Of a stretch of 41,798 nt of DNA, positions 8,674 to 16,774 are shown piece after piece; within the stretch, counting starts at the first letter, position 1; the number at the start of each line of letters is the position of its first letter. This DNA is from Muribaculaceae bacterium. GTDB lineage: Bacteria; Bacteroidota; Bacteroidia; Bacteroidales; Muribaculaceae. The translations under genes were made by a program, and so were the position numbers. Below the pieces are notes generated by a model. It did not search any database, was not told where the DNA came from, and saw only the letters and a program-made list of their open reading frames with translations. The stretch covers positions 1 to 41,798 of the forward strand of contig JAIDUH010000007.1 of assembly GCA_029060285.1 (NCBI GenBank), given 5' to 3'.

Positions 8674-10113
8674 ATGAGTTCCATTGTAAAATTTTTAACC
8701 GATCTTGATTGCGAGTTATGGATTGATCAATCTAAGATTGCAGACCTGTCTAAAGAGATTATCTATAAGCACACTCTCACTTCCGGGAAGTATATTTTAG
8801 ACTTTAGGTATAAAGGAAAAACTCTTAAATATATTGATTATATCATCGCTGATGATACAGAGGATCTTATAAAAGTTAAACTAACTAAATCTTTAACTAT
8901 AGAGGTTAAGAATTCTCTTAGAATGTTATATGGATGTCTTTACCCAGAGGGGACAATGATTTATGGAGATATTATGAAAATAGAAGTGAGTTTCGATGGA
9001 GAGAATTGGGAAGAGTATAAATACACAACAAAGTATACTTTGCCTATAAACCAATGTGGGTTAACGTTAAAATTTACATATGGAACTTCTTCATATGACT
9101 ATGAAAAAAAAGAAAGCTATGACTGGATCGGTAAAATTTATCAAGAATCATTTTTTTTTGAAAAAAACGGAGACTTCTACTTTGAATGGGGTCTTAAAAA
9201 ACAGAAACTCATATCTTCTTTAAATCCATATTCTTTTAAATCCCTCTCTAATTATGAAGGATTAGACACTACAATCGAGGTTAATATTTCATGGTTGAAT
9301 ATAGACAAGATAAATTGCTTCTTTACAAAAATTAATAATCAATGGTTTATTTCTACCGTATTAAATGATAAGGCATTTTCACAGCCTATGCCTCTGGATG
9401 ATAATGTATCATCAATTCGCGGTGTAGATCTCCCATATCTACTTATAGAATCAAACAGTAAACTCTCTATTTATGATTTAGATAATAAAAAACTGTTATT
9501 CCCGTATGAGTTTGAACAAATATATAATGAGCATTACGACTACGACGGTAATATCAAACACTTCTGTAAAATAAATCAATATCAAAACTTCAAAGTTTCA
9601 AAAAACAAATTAGTAGGTCTTGCTGATACTAAAGGGAATATTCTTATTTCTCCTCAATATAAAGAAATATACCGGACAAGCATTGGGCTAGTAGGAGTAA
9701 CCTTGGGAGATTCAAGATCATGGGTAGTGTTAAATTCTGGCAAACGATTTGATAAGTTATTTAGTTTTGACTTTACACATTCAGGAGAGATTATTGAAAG
9801 TACGCCAGACTTGGGTATTACGCTATTCTTTGTAAAAGATGGAGAGATAGGATGGTGGAATAGTGAAGGTGTGGAATCTAATGTAATGGTAGATGAGGTA
9901 AAAAGTGTGGGTATGAACCCTCTTGAGCTTGAGAGATTTAAAGATGATGAATTGTTTTATGCGAAAAAACAGGGTAAATGGGGTTTAATTTCAAGGATTG
10001 GAGGGGTGGTAATTCCCTTTCTACATAATGAAAATTTTGGCTTTACCTTTGAATGTGAGCAAGTTTCAAAAGGATATAAAATGATACATGAATCTTTTTC
10101 CATAAAACTATAA
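8674..10113 (+). CDS. WG-repeat-containing protein
   Basis: 479 aa; WG-type repeats (LVGLADTKGNILISPQYKEI, KQGKWGLISRIGGVVIPF); novel-looking beta-rich N-terminal region. Confidence 0.75.
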   Translation: MSSIVKFLTDLDCELWIDQSKIADLSKEIIYKHTLTSGKYILDFRYKGKTLKYIDYIIADDTEDLIKVKLTKSLTIEVKNSLRMLYGCLYPEGTMIYGDIMKIEVSFDGENWEEYKYTTKYTLPINQCGLTLKFTYGTSSYDYEKKESYDWIGKIYQESFFFEKNGDFYFEWGLKKQKLISSLNPYSFKSLSNYEGLDTTIEVNISWLNIDKINCFFTKINNQWFISTVLNDKAFSQPMPLDDNVSSIRGVDLPYLLIESNSKLSIYDLDNKKLLFPYEFEQIYNEHYDYDGNIKHFCKINQYQNFKVSKNKLVGLADTKGNILISPQYKEIYRTSIGLVGVTLGDSRSWVVLNSGKRFDKLFSFDFTHSGEIIESTPDLGITLFFVKDGEIGWWNSEGVESNVMVDEVKSVGMNPLELERFKDDELFYAKKQGKWGLISRIGGVVIPFLHNENFGFTFECEQVSKGYKMIHESFSIKL

Positions 10114-10147
10114 AAGTATACTTATCATAATAAGACATTGCTTGTAG

Positions 10148-10507
10148 ATGATGGGCATAGACAAAGTAAGGCTGCTTGTCGTACCCTATGCCTTTCATCA
10201 GCTCACGGGCAACGCCGGTAAGTTCCTGCGGTGTCATAGTGCGTCCTTCAACGGATGCCGACACATGAAACTGAAAACGGTCGGTATTTGTATTGCCGTA
10301 GGTCTTTGACCTCTCTTTCAGGTAGCGTTCCACCTCGGAAGCTGCGTCAAGTCCGAAACGGTGCATGGTCTCGACTGTGTGGCGCAGTCTTTCGCTTACA
10401 TTTGCCATCAACATCAGTTCGGCAACACCGGCCGCAACCTTATCTTCATTGTATTTTGCACCGGGGAAACCTCCACCTTTTACATCACTGAGCTTCTTGA
10501 CAATCAT
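10148..10507 (-). pseudogene. relaxase/mobilization nuclease, truncated (N-terminal fragment)
   Basis: KKLSDVKGGGFPGAKYNEDKVAAGVAELM...KGIGYDKQPYFVYAHH matches the Bacteroides relaxase N-terminus; homology stops after YAHH, followed by unrelated sequence. Confidence 0.75.
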
Positions 10508-10518
10508 ACTCCCTGGAT

Positions 10519-10902
10519 TTATGATTTGAGCATTTCATACAGATAGCGCAACATATCCTGAATAATCTTCATCTCTCCACCGAATTGACTGAAGGGAAGA
10601 AGGTCGTTGGCGGTAAAGACAAGTGGCGACATCTTCATCTTCTCGTTTATGCACTTGACAGCCTGATTATGATTGACACCTATTCTGTCAATCTTTTTAA
10701 TGGCAGTTGAAATAAGTGCTATAAGTTGAGGGTTGGTTTCAGATGGCTCCGATGACGTGACTTCCTCGGAATATTTTAGCGAAGCACAGCGGATCAGCGC
10801 ACTAATATTCCCGCCGAAATAGGTAGAGGCTTTTTCTCGCATTTGTCTGTGTATAGTTTCATCGACTCTCGTATTTATGGTGATTTCTTTTTTCTTCGAC
10901 AT
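10519..10902 (-). CDS. MobA/MobC-like plasmid mobilization (relaxosome) protein
   Basis: MSKKKEITINTRVDETIHRQMREKAS... RHH-like start, upstream of the relaxase; the ORF track start at 10995 is probably too long. Confidence 0.7.
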   Translation of the reverse strand: MSKKKEITINTRVDETIHRQMREKASTYFGGNISALIRCASLKYSEEVTSSEPSETNPQLIALISTAIKKIDRIGVNHNQAVKCINEKMKMSPLVFTANDLLPFSQFGGEMKIIQDMLRYLYEMLKS

Positions 10903-11027
10903 GATATTATGGTATTGAGTAATTGAATGATTTTGTAATTGGAGTATCATAGTATTTGAATATTGAAGCATTGCATACTTCAGACACTCCGTCATTGGAA
11001 TATTGTATCATCAGACTATTACATCAT

Positions 11028-11190
11028 TATGGTATCGGTTACATTGACTGCGGTTCCTCGGTCACTTTATCCAAAATACCGGCGTTATCAGTAGCGTTCT
11101 CCGACAAACTGAGGTTCATCGGTTACTTAATCCGATTAACCGATATTGCCTTATTCGAACAACCGAAGTGTTTCGGTTCTTTAATCCCAA
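11028..11190. repeat. degenerate iteron-like repeats (core YGGTTxxTCGGTTACTTAATCC)
   Basis: cctcggtcactttatcc (11056), catcggttacttaatcc (11117), tttcggttctttaatcc (11171), plus a ggtatcggttac core at ~11031. Confidence 0.55.
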
Positions 11191-11219
11191 ACATCAAAGT
11201 CTGCGAGTTTCGAGCGGAA

Positions 11220-11300
11220 TTAACCCTCACCTCGGGGGAGGCGGATTTGCCGTTGTGTATACAATCGGCATATCTTGCAAAGCAAGGTTGACCTCCATTT
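11220..11300. promoter_or_regulatory. candidate oriT / relaxosome binding region
   Basis: Noncoding region upstream of the mob genes with CTTGCAAAGCAAG inverted repeat (~11275-11287) and GTGTATAC; position typical of Bacteroides mobilizable elements. Confidence 0.3.
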
Positions 11301-11370
11301 CATAGCCCGTGCAACAACCATATTCTCGCTCTCACGTCTCGTCCAGACCTTCATTCAATCCAAAGTACCC

Positions 11371-11460
11371 AGGTTTCCCGTTACCTTGGTTAAACCATCC
11401 TGAGTTTCTCGGTACCTGAGTTTGAACAACCTCGGTTTCTCGGTTACATAAACAGACTGA
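11371..11460. repeat. three 31-bp-spaced degenerate tandem repeats (GGTTTCTCGGTTACC-type)
   Basis: aggtttcccgttacc (11371), gagtttctcggtacc (11402), cggtttctcggttac (11433), exact 31-bp spacing. Confidence 0.6.
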
Positions 11461-11660
11461 CTGATAGATTAAGGTATTAGCATACTCAGCTCATCGGATA
11501 ATCTTTTACTTCGGTATTGTCAGATTTGAATAATGAAGTATTGTTGTATTCCGATGATTCGTTAATGTGATAACTCAGTTCGACAAAGTCTCAAAATCTC
11601 ATAGTATCACAGTAGGGAAGATAATTTCACTTCCCTCTGATGATACAGTATCCTCTTCGA

Positions 11661-11975
11661 TTAACTAATATGGTTGGGCTTTGTATTAGCAGATGCCAGC
11701 TGTAAGGCAAGATCTGCGTTAATCACAATCTTTCGGCCAACTTGGGTGATGGCCTTGTCTATTACTCCGCTTTTCTTAATACGGATTGCAGTTGCTTTGC
11801 TGCAACAGAAGATGTCGCATATTCCGGCGATGCCGTAAACGTAACGTTTTTCCGATGGAGTCTCCTTGGTGGTTTCAGTATGGCTGCTAGTGTCGGCTGT
11901 TTGTCGTGAGAGGAACAGTAGCTCTTCCCCGGTCATCTGCCACACAGGTTTTGATAGAAGATTTTCTATTTTCAT
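11661..11975 (-). CDS. DUF3853-family protein (helix-turn-helix-like)
   Basis: 104 aa; KPVWQMTGEELLFLSR...YGIAGICDIFCCSKATAIRIKKSGVIDKAITQVGRKIVINADLAL. Confidence 0.8.
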   Translation of the reverse strand: MKIENLLSKPVWQMTGEELLFLSRQTADTSSHTETTKETPSEKRYVYGIAGICDIFCCSKATAIRIKKSGVIDKAITQVGRKIVINADLALQLASANTKPNHIS

Positions 11976-12008
11976 GGGTGGAAATTTTTAAGTGTGGGAA
12001 AAAGATCG

Positions 12009-12092
12009 CCAAAGGAACGTAGGGCACTAAAGGAACAGAGGTCGCTAAAGAAACAGGTGTCACTAAAGAAACAAAGGGTGATAAAGGCAACG
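12009..12092. repeat. 18-bp tandem repeat x ~5
   Basis: AAAGgAAC cores at 12011, 12029, 12047, 12065, 12083 (exact period 18). Confidence 0.85.
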
Positions 12093-12094
12093 TG

Positions 12095-12110
12095 GAGTAT
12101 GGCCATACTC
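12095..12110. promoter_or_regulatory. perfect 16-bp palindrome GAGTATGGCCATACTC, candidate operator
   Basis: Self-complementary sequence between a minus-strand TAATTTTG (~12131-12138) and the DUF3853 start. Confidence 0.5.
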
Positions 12111-12613
12111 ATTTTGTCCCCATGAGACTCTGCAAAATTACAATAGACTTTTCTTATGTGAAGAAAATCTGAACACTTTTCTTAAATAAAACGTATGATT
12201 TTATTTTTGCCATGAAAAACTCAGAAATACAAAGTTGTCGTAATCTGCAAGTTGATAGATTCAAATTTTTGTTCCATAACACTTTGCGGATTTATTGGCG
12301 ACGTGATAAAATTTCGGTGTAGCCAAAAAGGTGACGATAAGATGTTCCATTGGACCAAAATGGGCATAGATAGAAGTTGCCCCAACAAGATAGATGATGA
12401 AGAAAAAGATTAGAATCTTTAGTTCTACACTATAATGTCAGACTTCGTATTGGAAAAAATGTGACATAGAACAAAAATGTCAGTATATTCAAATGGAACA
12501 GCAGGGAGAAAAAGGCTTCAAATTCCCTTTTCTCCCTTTAAGCCTACGAAATATAATATTCACTTTGTCCACTCATCAGCGTCATAGGAGGATACAGATG
12601 TTACTTGGTGCAT

Positions 12614-14029
12614 TTATTGGAATAGTATATCCGATGTAAAGCTTGTGTCTATCCCATACGAATATTCGTTTTCTGCCAAGCCTTCAAATGTCAACATTGT
12701 CAGGAATATTGACTTATGAGACTTTAACGAATTTTGCAAACGCATACGCTTATTTTCAAGATTTTCAAGGTATTTCTTTGAGATGGCAAATCTTCCCTTT
12801 GTGAATTTTATCTCAATGATATTGATTGCCTTGTCATTACGGTCGATTAGCAAATCTATCTCAGCACCTGGTTGTCCATCGGATGGCAGAGCACGCCATG
12901 AACATTCGCTTGTCAACACTCCTTGAATCCCCAACGCTCTTTTTATGAGATTTGTATGTTGGAGACACGTCCTTTCAAACGCATGACCGCTCCAATTATT
13001 ATATTTCGATGTTCCTTGGATTTTTGACCAATAGTCTTCATCATAAAGCGTCTTTTTTGATAAAAACCGGAAATGGAACAATGTGAAGTTGTCTATTAAC
13101 TGAAATAACGCATTTTTTGTCTTCGAACCAATAGCATTGTAACGTCGTATGAACCCGCTTGATTCAAGTTCCTCCAAATAAATCTTTATGCGGCCCGTAT
13201 CCGGCAGTGATGTCTCACGTATTATTTCTTCGCGGGTCATTCCAACTTTTTTGTTGCCAAGTGCGGTAATCACCGCCATATATGGCTCCGGGTTCTTAAA
13301 CAACGAGGAATATAATTCCTTGAATTCATCTTTGAGCTTTGCTTCTCTTGCAAAGAACAGTGCGTTAATATTGGAAACAAGACTCTGTCCCCGTTTTAAC
13401 AGTGACCAATAGTAAGGTACTCCTCCTAATATCATATATGCCTCCACTAATACCTTGCGCGGCATATTGAGTCGCTGAGATTTTGAATACTCCTCACACT
13501 CGCCCAATGTAAATGGCCGTAGATATATTTTATCAGAAAGCCTGTTATGTAAACCACCCTTGTTGTGGAATATCTTATTAACGACCCACGATGTTGCAGA
13601 GCCACAGATTATAAGCAGAATGTCCTTCCTCGCGGAAGCCCATCCATTCCAAAAATTTTCAAAGGCTGGTAGAAAACTTGATTTCGGCCCATCCATCCAT
13701 GGTAGTTCATCAATGAACACAATCTTCTTTCCCTTTTGCAAGCCATTGAGATAATCTGACAATTGACCGAACGCTTCTATCCAATTTACCGGAATTTTCT
13801 TGACTGAGGCTCCATGCTGTTTCAGCGCCATATGAAAATTTTGAAGCTGAGCTTTGGTAGATACATTATAGATCCCTGAATAAGAAAATGAAAATTTGCC
13901 ATCGAATGTTTCCCTTACAAGAAATGTCTTGCCAATGCGCCTCCTGCCGTATATGGCAATAAATTCAGACCTATCCGATTTATATGCATCGGTCAAAGCC
14001 CTTGCCTCATCTTTTCGTCCAATCAACAT
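12614..14029 (-). CDS. AAA-type ATPase with DUF234 / PD-(D/E)XK-like C-terminal domain
   Basis: IGRKDEARAL, IAIYGRRRIGKTFLV (Walker A), KIVFIDELPWMD (Walker B), C-terminal GAEIDLLIDRNDKAINIIEIKFTKG. Confidence 0.9.
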   Translation of the reverse strand: MLIGRKDEARALTDAYKSDRSEFIAIYGRRRIGKTFLVRETFDGKFSFSYSGIYNVSTKAQLQNFHMALKQHGASVKKIPVNWIEAFGQLSDYLNGLQKGKKIVFIDELPWMDGPKSSFLPAFENFWNGWASARKDILLIICGSATSWVVNKIFHNKGGLHNRLSDKIYLRPFTLGECEEYSKSQRLNMPRKVLVEAYMILGGVPYYWSLLKRGQSLVSNINALFFAREAKLKDEFKELYSSLFKNPEPYMAVITALGNKKVGMTREEIIRETSLPDTGRIKIYLEELESSGFIRRYNAIGSKTKNALFQLIDNFTLFHFRFLSKKTLYDEDYWSKIQGTSKYNNWSGHAFERTCLQHTNLIKRALGIQGVLTSECSWRALPSDGQPGAEIDLLIDRNDKAINIIEIKFTKGRFAISKKYLENLENKRMRLQNSLKSHKSIFLTMLTFEGLAENEYSYGIDTSFTSDILFQ

Positions 14030-14080
14030 ATCTTAGTCCGTTTTTATTTTTATCCGGTGCAAAATTACAAAATAAAATTT

Positions 14081-14131
14081 ACATCACAAGACGGAATCGC
14101 AATTATTTTTTGAGATTCCGTCGCTTGATGT
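14081..14131 (-). terminator. long inverted repeat, probable terminator of the integrase gene
   Basis: ACATCAcaaGACGGAATC...GATTCCGTCgctTGATGT; T-rich on the minus strand afterwards. Confidence 0.6.
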
Positions 14132-14205
14132 ATCTGGTTTGCGCAATATATGCCGTTAAAACATAACCAATATATGAAATGGTAAAAGGGAAAATATCTG
14201 TATTA

Positions 14206-15555
14206 TCATGTAGATGGCACGATGAAGATTTTTTCATTAAAAGCCTGCATCATCGCTGGAGTTACATTGGAGATGTAACCTGCGAGAAGAGCCGACACTT
14301 CAGATGTAGCGTGCCCTACGGCATAGTCGATGTATGCAGTCATAACGCCATGATGTGCCAGAGCTGAAATGAAGGAATTGCGGGCATATTGTGGTGTGAC
14401 ACATTGGATGCCGAGCGACTCACATACATCCTTGATGTTCTTTGAAATTCTACGGTTGAAGTCGTGTACACGGATTGCCTTTTGTTCATCCGTAACAGCA
14501 TTTAGAAAGATGTCAGGAAAAACAAGCTCACCGGGATTATATGGCGAGGCATATTCATCAAGCAGCTGGCGCAATTGAGGAATAATCGGTACTGATGTTT
14601 CATCAAGCTGCTTGCCGATAGGTTTATTCGCTCTGTCAATCTTGGAGCGTATAAAAACAAACTGCGGATAGTTCTGCTTGACTGCTGCTTTCTCAGTCCA
14701 TACGAGTTTAGCCATATCAATGGTATTCATTCCGTTTAGACAATACAAGAGCAGCCAACGTCCTACAGCACGGGCATATTTCGATTGCTTATCAGGTGAA
14801 GCAAGCCAATAGTCCCAAAGTTTCAATACCTCCTCCACTGTCAAGGCATTCAGACGGCGACGATTTCCGGCATGGATTAGCCCTTTAAAGTTCGGAGCAA
14901 TCATTGTATGTCCGTCCTTCTGTGCCTGATTGAATACTGCCCGAGTAGCACGAAGGATTACCATTCTGGTATCAAGAGAAAGAGGCATATCCGTGCCATT
15001 ACGGGCTTTCTGTTCATCAAGCCATTTAGAAAAGCGTGTGATTATTGCGGTATCTACTGCACCGAGTGAAATCGGCTTATCCTTGCGGAACAGTTTGAAC
15101 CAGTCAAGAGCAGACGAATACATGGCACGTGTTTTTACCTTCTCTTTCGAGGCACCAAGAGCCTCCCAATAAGAAAATGTATCGTCTGCCTTCATTGTCT
15201 TTTCCGTTACCTTACCTTCCGATCTTTCCATATGGCTTTTGAGGTCGGCAACCGAAAAACGATTTAGCAATATAAGTTCATCCGCTTTAGCACATACCTG
15301 ATCAAATATCTTTCGGAGACCTTTCCTGGTTTCAATAGCGGAATTCGATTTAGAGAATAACGCTTCGTATTCCTTGATTGACGATACCTTGACCCCGGTC
15401 GCAAAATATCGTCGTACCCTCTGATGGGTGACGCAGACCGTCAACGGCACAGGTTTACCTGTATCGAATTTATATCTATTGTCCGTGGCAAGAACGATGT
15501 ATATTGTCGCTCCTGCGAATCTTCGTGATTCATCACTGAAAAGAGCCTTATTCAT
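14206..15555 (-). CDS. tyrosine-type site-specific recombinase (integrase)
   Basis: 449 aa; SAM-like N-terminal half; RWLLLYCLNGMNTIDMAKLVW; CVTPQYARNSFISALAHHG; YAVGHATSEVSALLAGYIS. Confidence 0.92.
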   Translation of the reverse strand: MNKALFSDESRRFAGATIYIVLATDNRYKFDTGKPVPLTVCVTHQRVRRYFATGVKVSSIKEYEALFSKSNSAIETRKGLRKIFDQVCAKADELILLNRFSVADLKSHMERSEGKVTEKTMKADDTFSYWEALGASKEKVKTRAMYSSALDWFKLFRKDKPISLGAVDTAIITRFSKWLDEQKARNGTDMPLSLDTRMVILRATRAVFNQAQKDGHTMIAPNFKGLIHAGNRRRLNALTVEEVLKLWDYWLASPDKQSKYARAVGRWLLLYCLNGMNTIDMAKLVWTEKAAVKQNYPQFVFIRSKIDRANKPIGKQLDETSVPIIPQLRQLLDEYASPYNPGELVFPDIFLNAVTDEQKAIRVHDFNRRISKNIKDVCESLGIQCVTPQYARNSFISALAHHGVMTAYIDYAVGHATSEVSALLAGYISNVTPAMMQAFNEKIFIVPST

Positions 15556-15670
15556 ATTGCCGTGTTCAAGATTGTGTTCAAGTTTCTATCTAATCTCTCA
15601 AACCCATCAAAACAATCAGGGAGGGTGTTCAGATAATAGCTTTTGAACACCATTTGAACACAACTCCAAA
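15556..15670. promoter_or_regulatory. putative integrase arm-type sites (TTGAACAC / GTGTTCAA)
   Basis: cgTGTTCAAGatTGTGTTCAAG, GGTGTTCAG and TTTTGAACACCATTTGAACACAACTCC; same motif recurs in both 157-bp outer repeats. Confidence 0.5.
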
Positions 15671-15791
15671 GTTTCAAGAGGTCTCATGTAAAATTACAAA
15701 ATTCTTTTAACACTTGCAAATATCTAACATTCAAATCTCTAATTAATCATAAAGAATCACGAAGTTTCTTATAAAATCATACTATCCACCT

Positions 15792-15843
15792 ACTCATAAT
15801 CAGGGAGTCCTTGGTTCAAGCCCAAGTGGGAGCACAAATTAGA
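15792..15843 (+). repeat. att-like direct repeat, right copy
   Basis: 52 bp matching 6255-6306 with a single C>G difference (15832), followed by hairpin GTCGCTatttttAGCGAC and T7. Confidence 0.88.
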
Positions 15844-15871
15844 GTCGCTATTTTTAGCGACTTTTTTTGTA
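15844..15871 (+). terminator. rho-independent terminator (probably a former tRNA terminator)
   Basis: GTCGCTATTTTTAGCGACTTTTTTT. Confidence 0.7.
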
Positions 15872-15937
15872 AGAGCACCTGACTCTCCTTGTCCATCATT
15901 TGGCAGGGAGTCCTTGGTTCAAGCCTAAGTGGGACCA
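15872..15937 (+). pseudogene. degenerate tRNA remnant, D-arm to 3' end, with altered anticodon loop
   Basis: agagcacctgactc-TCCTTGTCCATCATTTGG-cagggagtccttggttcaagcctaagtgggacca; 5' acceptor strand absent. Confidence 0.7.
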
Positions 15938-16060
15938 CAAATTAGAAATCAAGCAGTTACGACAACAATCGTAACTGCTTTTTCTTTTGTCTTGAACACA
16001 AATCTGAACACAACTCTGCGTCAACTCCATTTTGCCATGTCTTCCTATTGTCTGTGTTCA
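15904..16060 (+). repeat. 157-bp imperfect direct repeat, right copy
   Basis: Co-linear with 6264-6420. Confidence 0.88.
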
Positions 16061-16211
16061 CGATAGTGTGTCCAAATATTGCGTTAAGCCGTCACTCCCC
16101 AAAGCACAAGATTGTGGTGCGAACGCAGTGAGCACATCCTTATGGCTTTAACATCCAGATTCTCATTTTAGCTTCATCGTAGAAATCCTCGAAAATAAAT
16201 CGTAAAAACTA

Positions 16212-16242
16212 TTGCCGGAGCGTCCGGGATTGATTAACTTTG
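16212..16242 (+). promoter_or_regulatory. putative promoter (TTG-N20-TAACTTTG) for the rhodanese gene
   Basis: Bacteroidetes-like -33/-7 pair upstream of 16341. Confidence 0.5.
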
Positions 16243-16340
16243 CAGTATGAATGTCAATCGCTCGGATCATATTTCCTTGCGTTTGAGTAAATCATAGGTT
16301 TTCGACTCAGAAAGTTGGATAAAACACATTTACTTATAAT

Positions 16341-16739
16341 ATGCAGTTTTTTAGAATATTTTTTTCATTAATAGCAGTTTTGATTATGGCAACGTGCAGT
16401 GTTAAAGCAGAGAATCCGGATTTGGAGACGGTCTCTACAGAAGAATTTAAAAATCAGCTTACTGAAGATCCTTCAGCATATCTTCTTGATGTACGGACTC
16501 CGGAGGAATTTGCTGAAGGGCATCTTGCAGGAGCTCATATCCTCAACTGGCTTGATCCGGAGACATTTCAAAGAGATGCAAAGGACCTCGACAAGTCGAA
16601 GACCATCTACGTCTATTGTAGAAGTGGCCGGCGAAGTCATGAGGCTGGCAGCTATCTCGCTGAGCATGGCTATCATGTAGTGGATATGGAAGGTGGCATA
16701 CTTGCATGGGAGAAAGATGGATTCCCTGTCTCAAAATAG
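16341..16739 (+). CDS. rhodanese-like domain protein (secreted/lipoprotein-like)
   Basis: Signal peptide; LLDVRTPEEFAEGHLAGAHILN; VYCRSGRRSHEAG. Confidence 0.93.
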   Translation: MQFFRIFFSLIAVLIMATCSVKAENPDLETVSTEEFKNQLTEDPSAYLLDVRTPEEFAEGHLAGAHILNWLDPETFQRDAKDLDKSKTIYVYCRSGRRSHEAGSYLAEHGYHVVDMEGGILAWEKDGFPVSK

Positions 16740-16774
16740 AACGGTCTCGAATGTATTTATAGTTAATTGCGGTT

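Larger units (their letters stand above)
6255..15843. mobile_element. integrative mobilizable-type element inserted in the tRNA(CAT) gene
   Basis: 52-bp direct repeats (6255-6306 / 15792-15843, one mismatch) flank a tyrosine recombinase, DUF3853-like, mobilization genes and cargo. Confidence 0.82.

Noticed and set aside
11371-11460. CRISPR array
   Set aside because: Only three degenerate units at 31-bp spacing, no conserved repeat plus unique spacers, no cas genes.
12009-12092. CRISPR or plus-strand protein repeat
   Set aside because: Period of 18 bp with no spacers; plus-strand frames contain stops, so only a minus-strand leader ORF is plausible.
12211-12320. Short ORF MKNSEIQSCRNLQVDRFKFLFHNTLRIYWRRDKISV*
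   Set aside because: Only ~36 codons with no recognised homologue; could be a remnant but not supportable.
12510-12545. GGGAGAAAAAGG...CCCTTTTCTCCC hairpin as terminator of the AAA ATPase gene
   Set aside because: Good stem but no T-tract after it on the minus strand; left unassigned.
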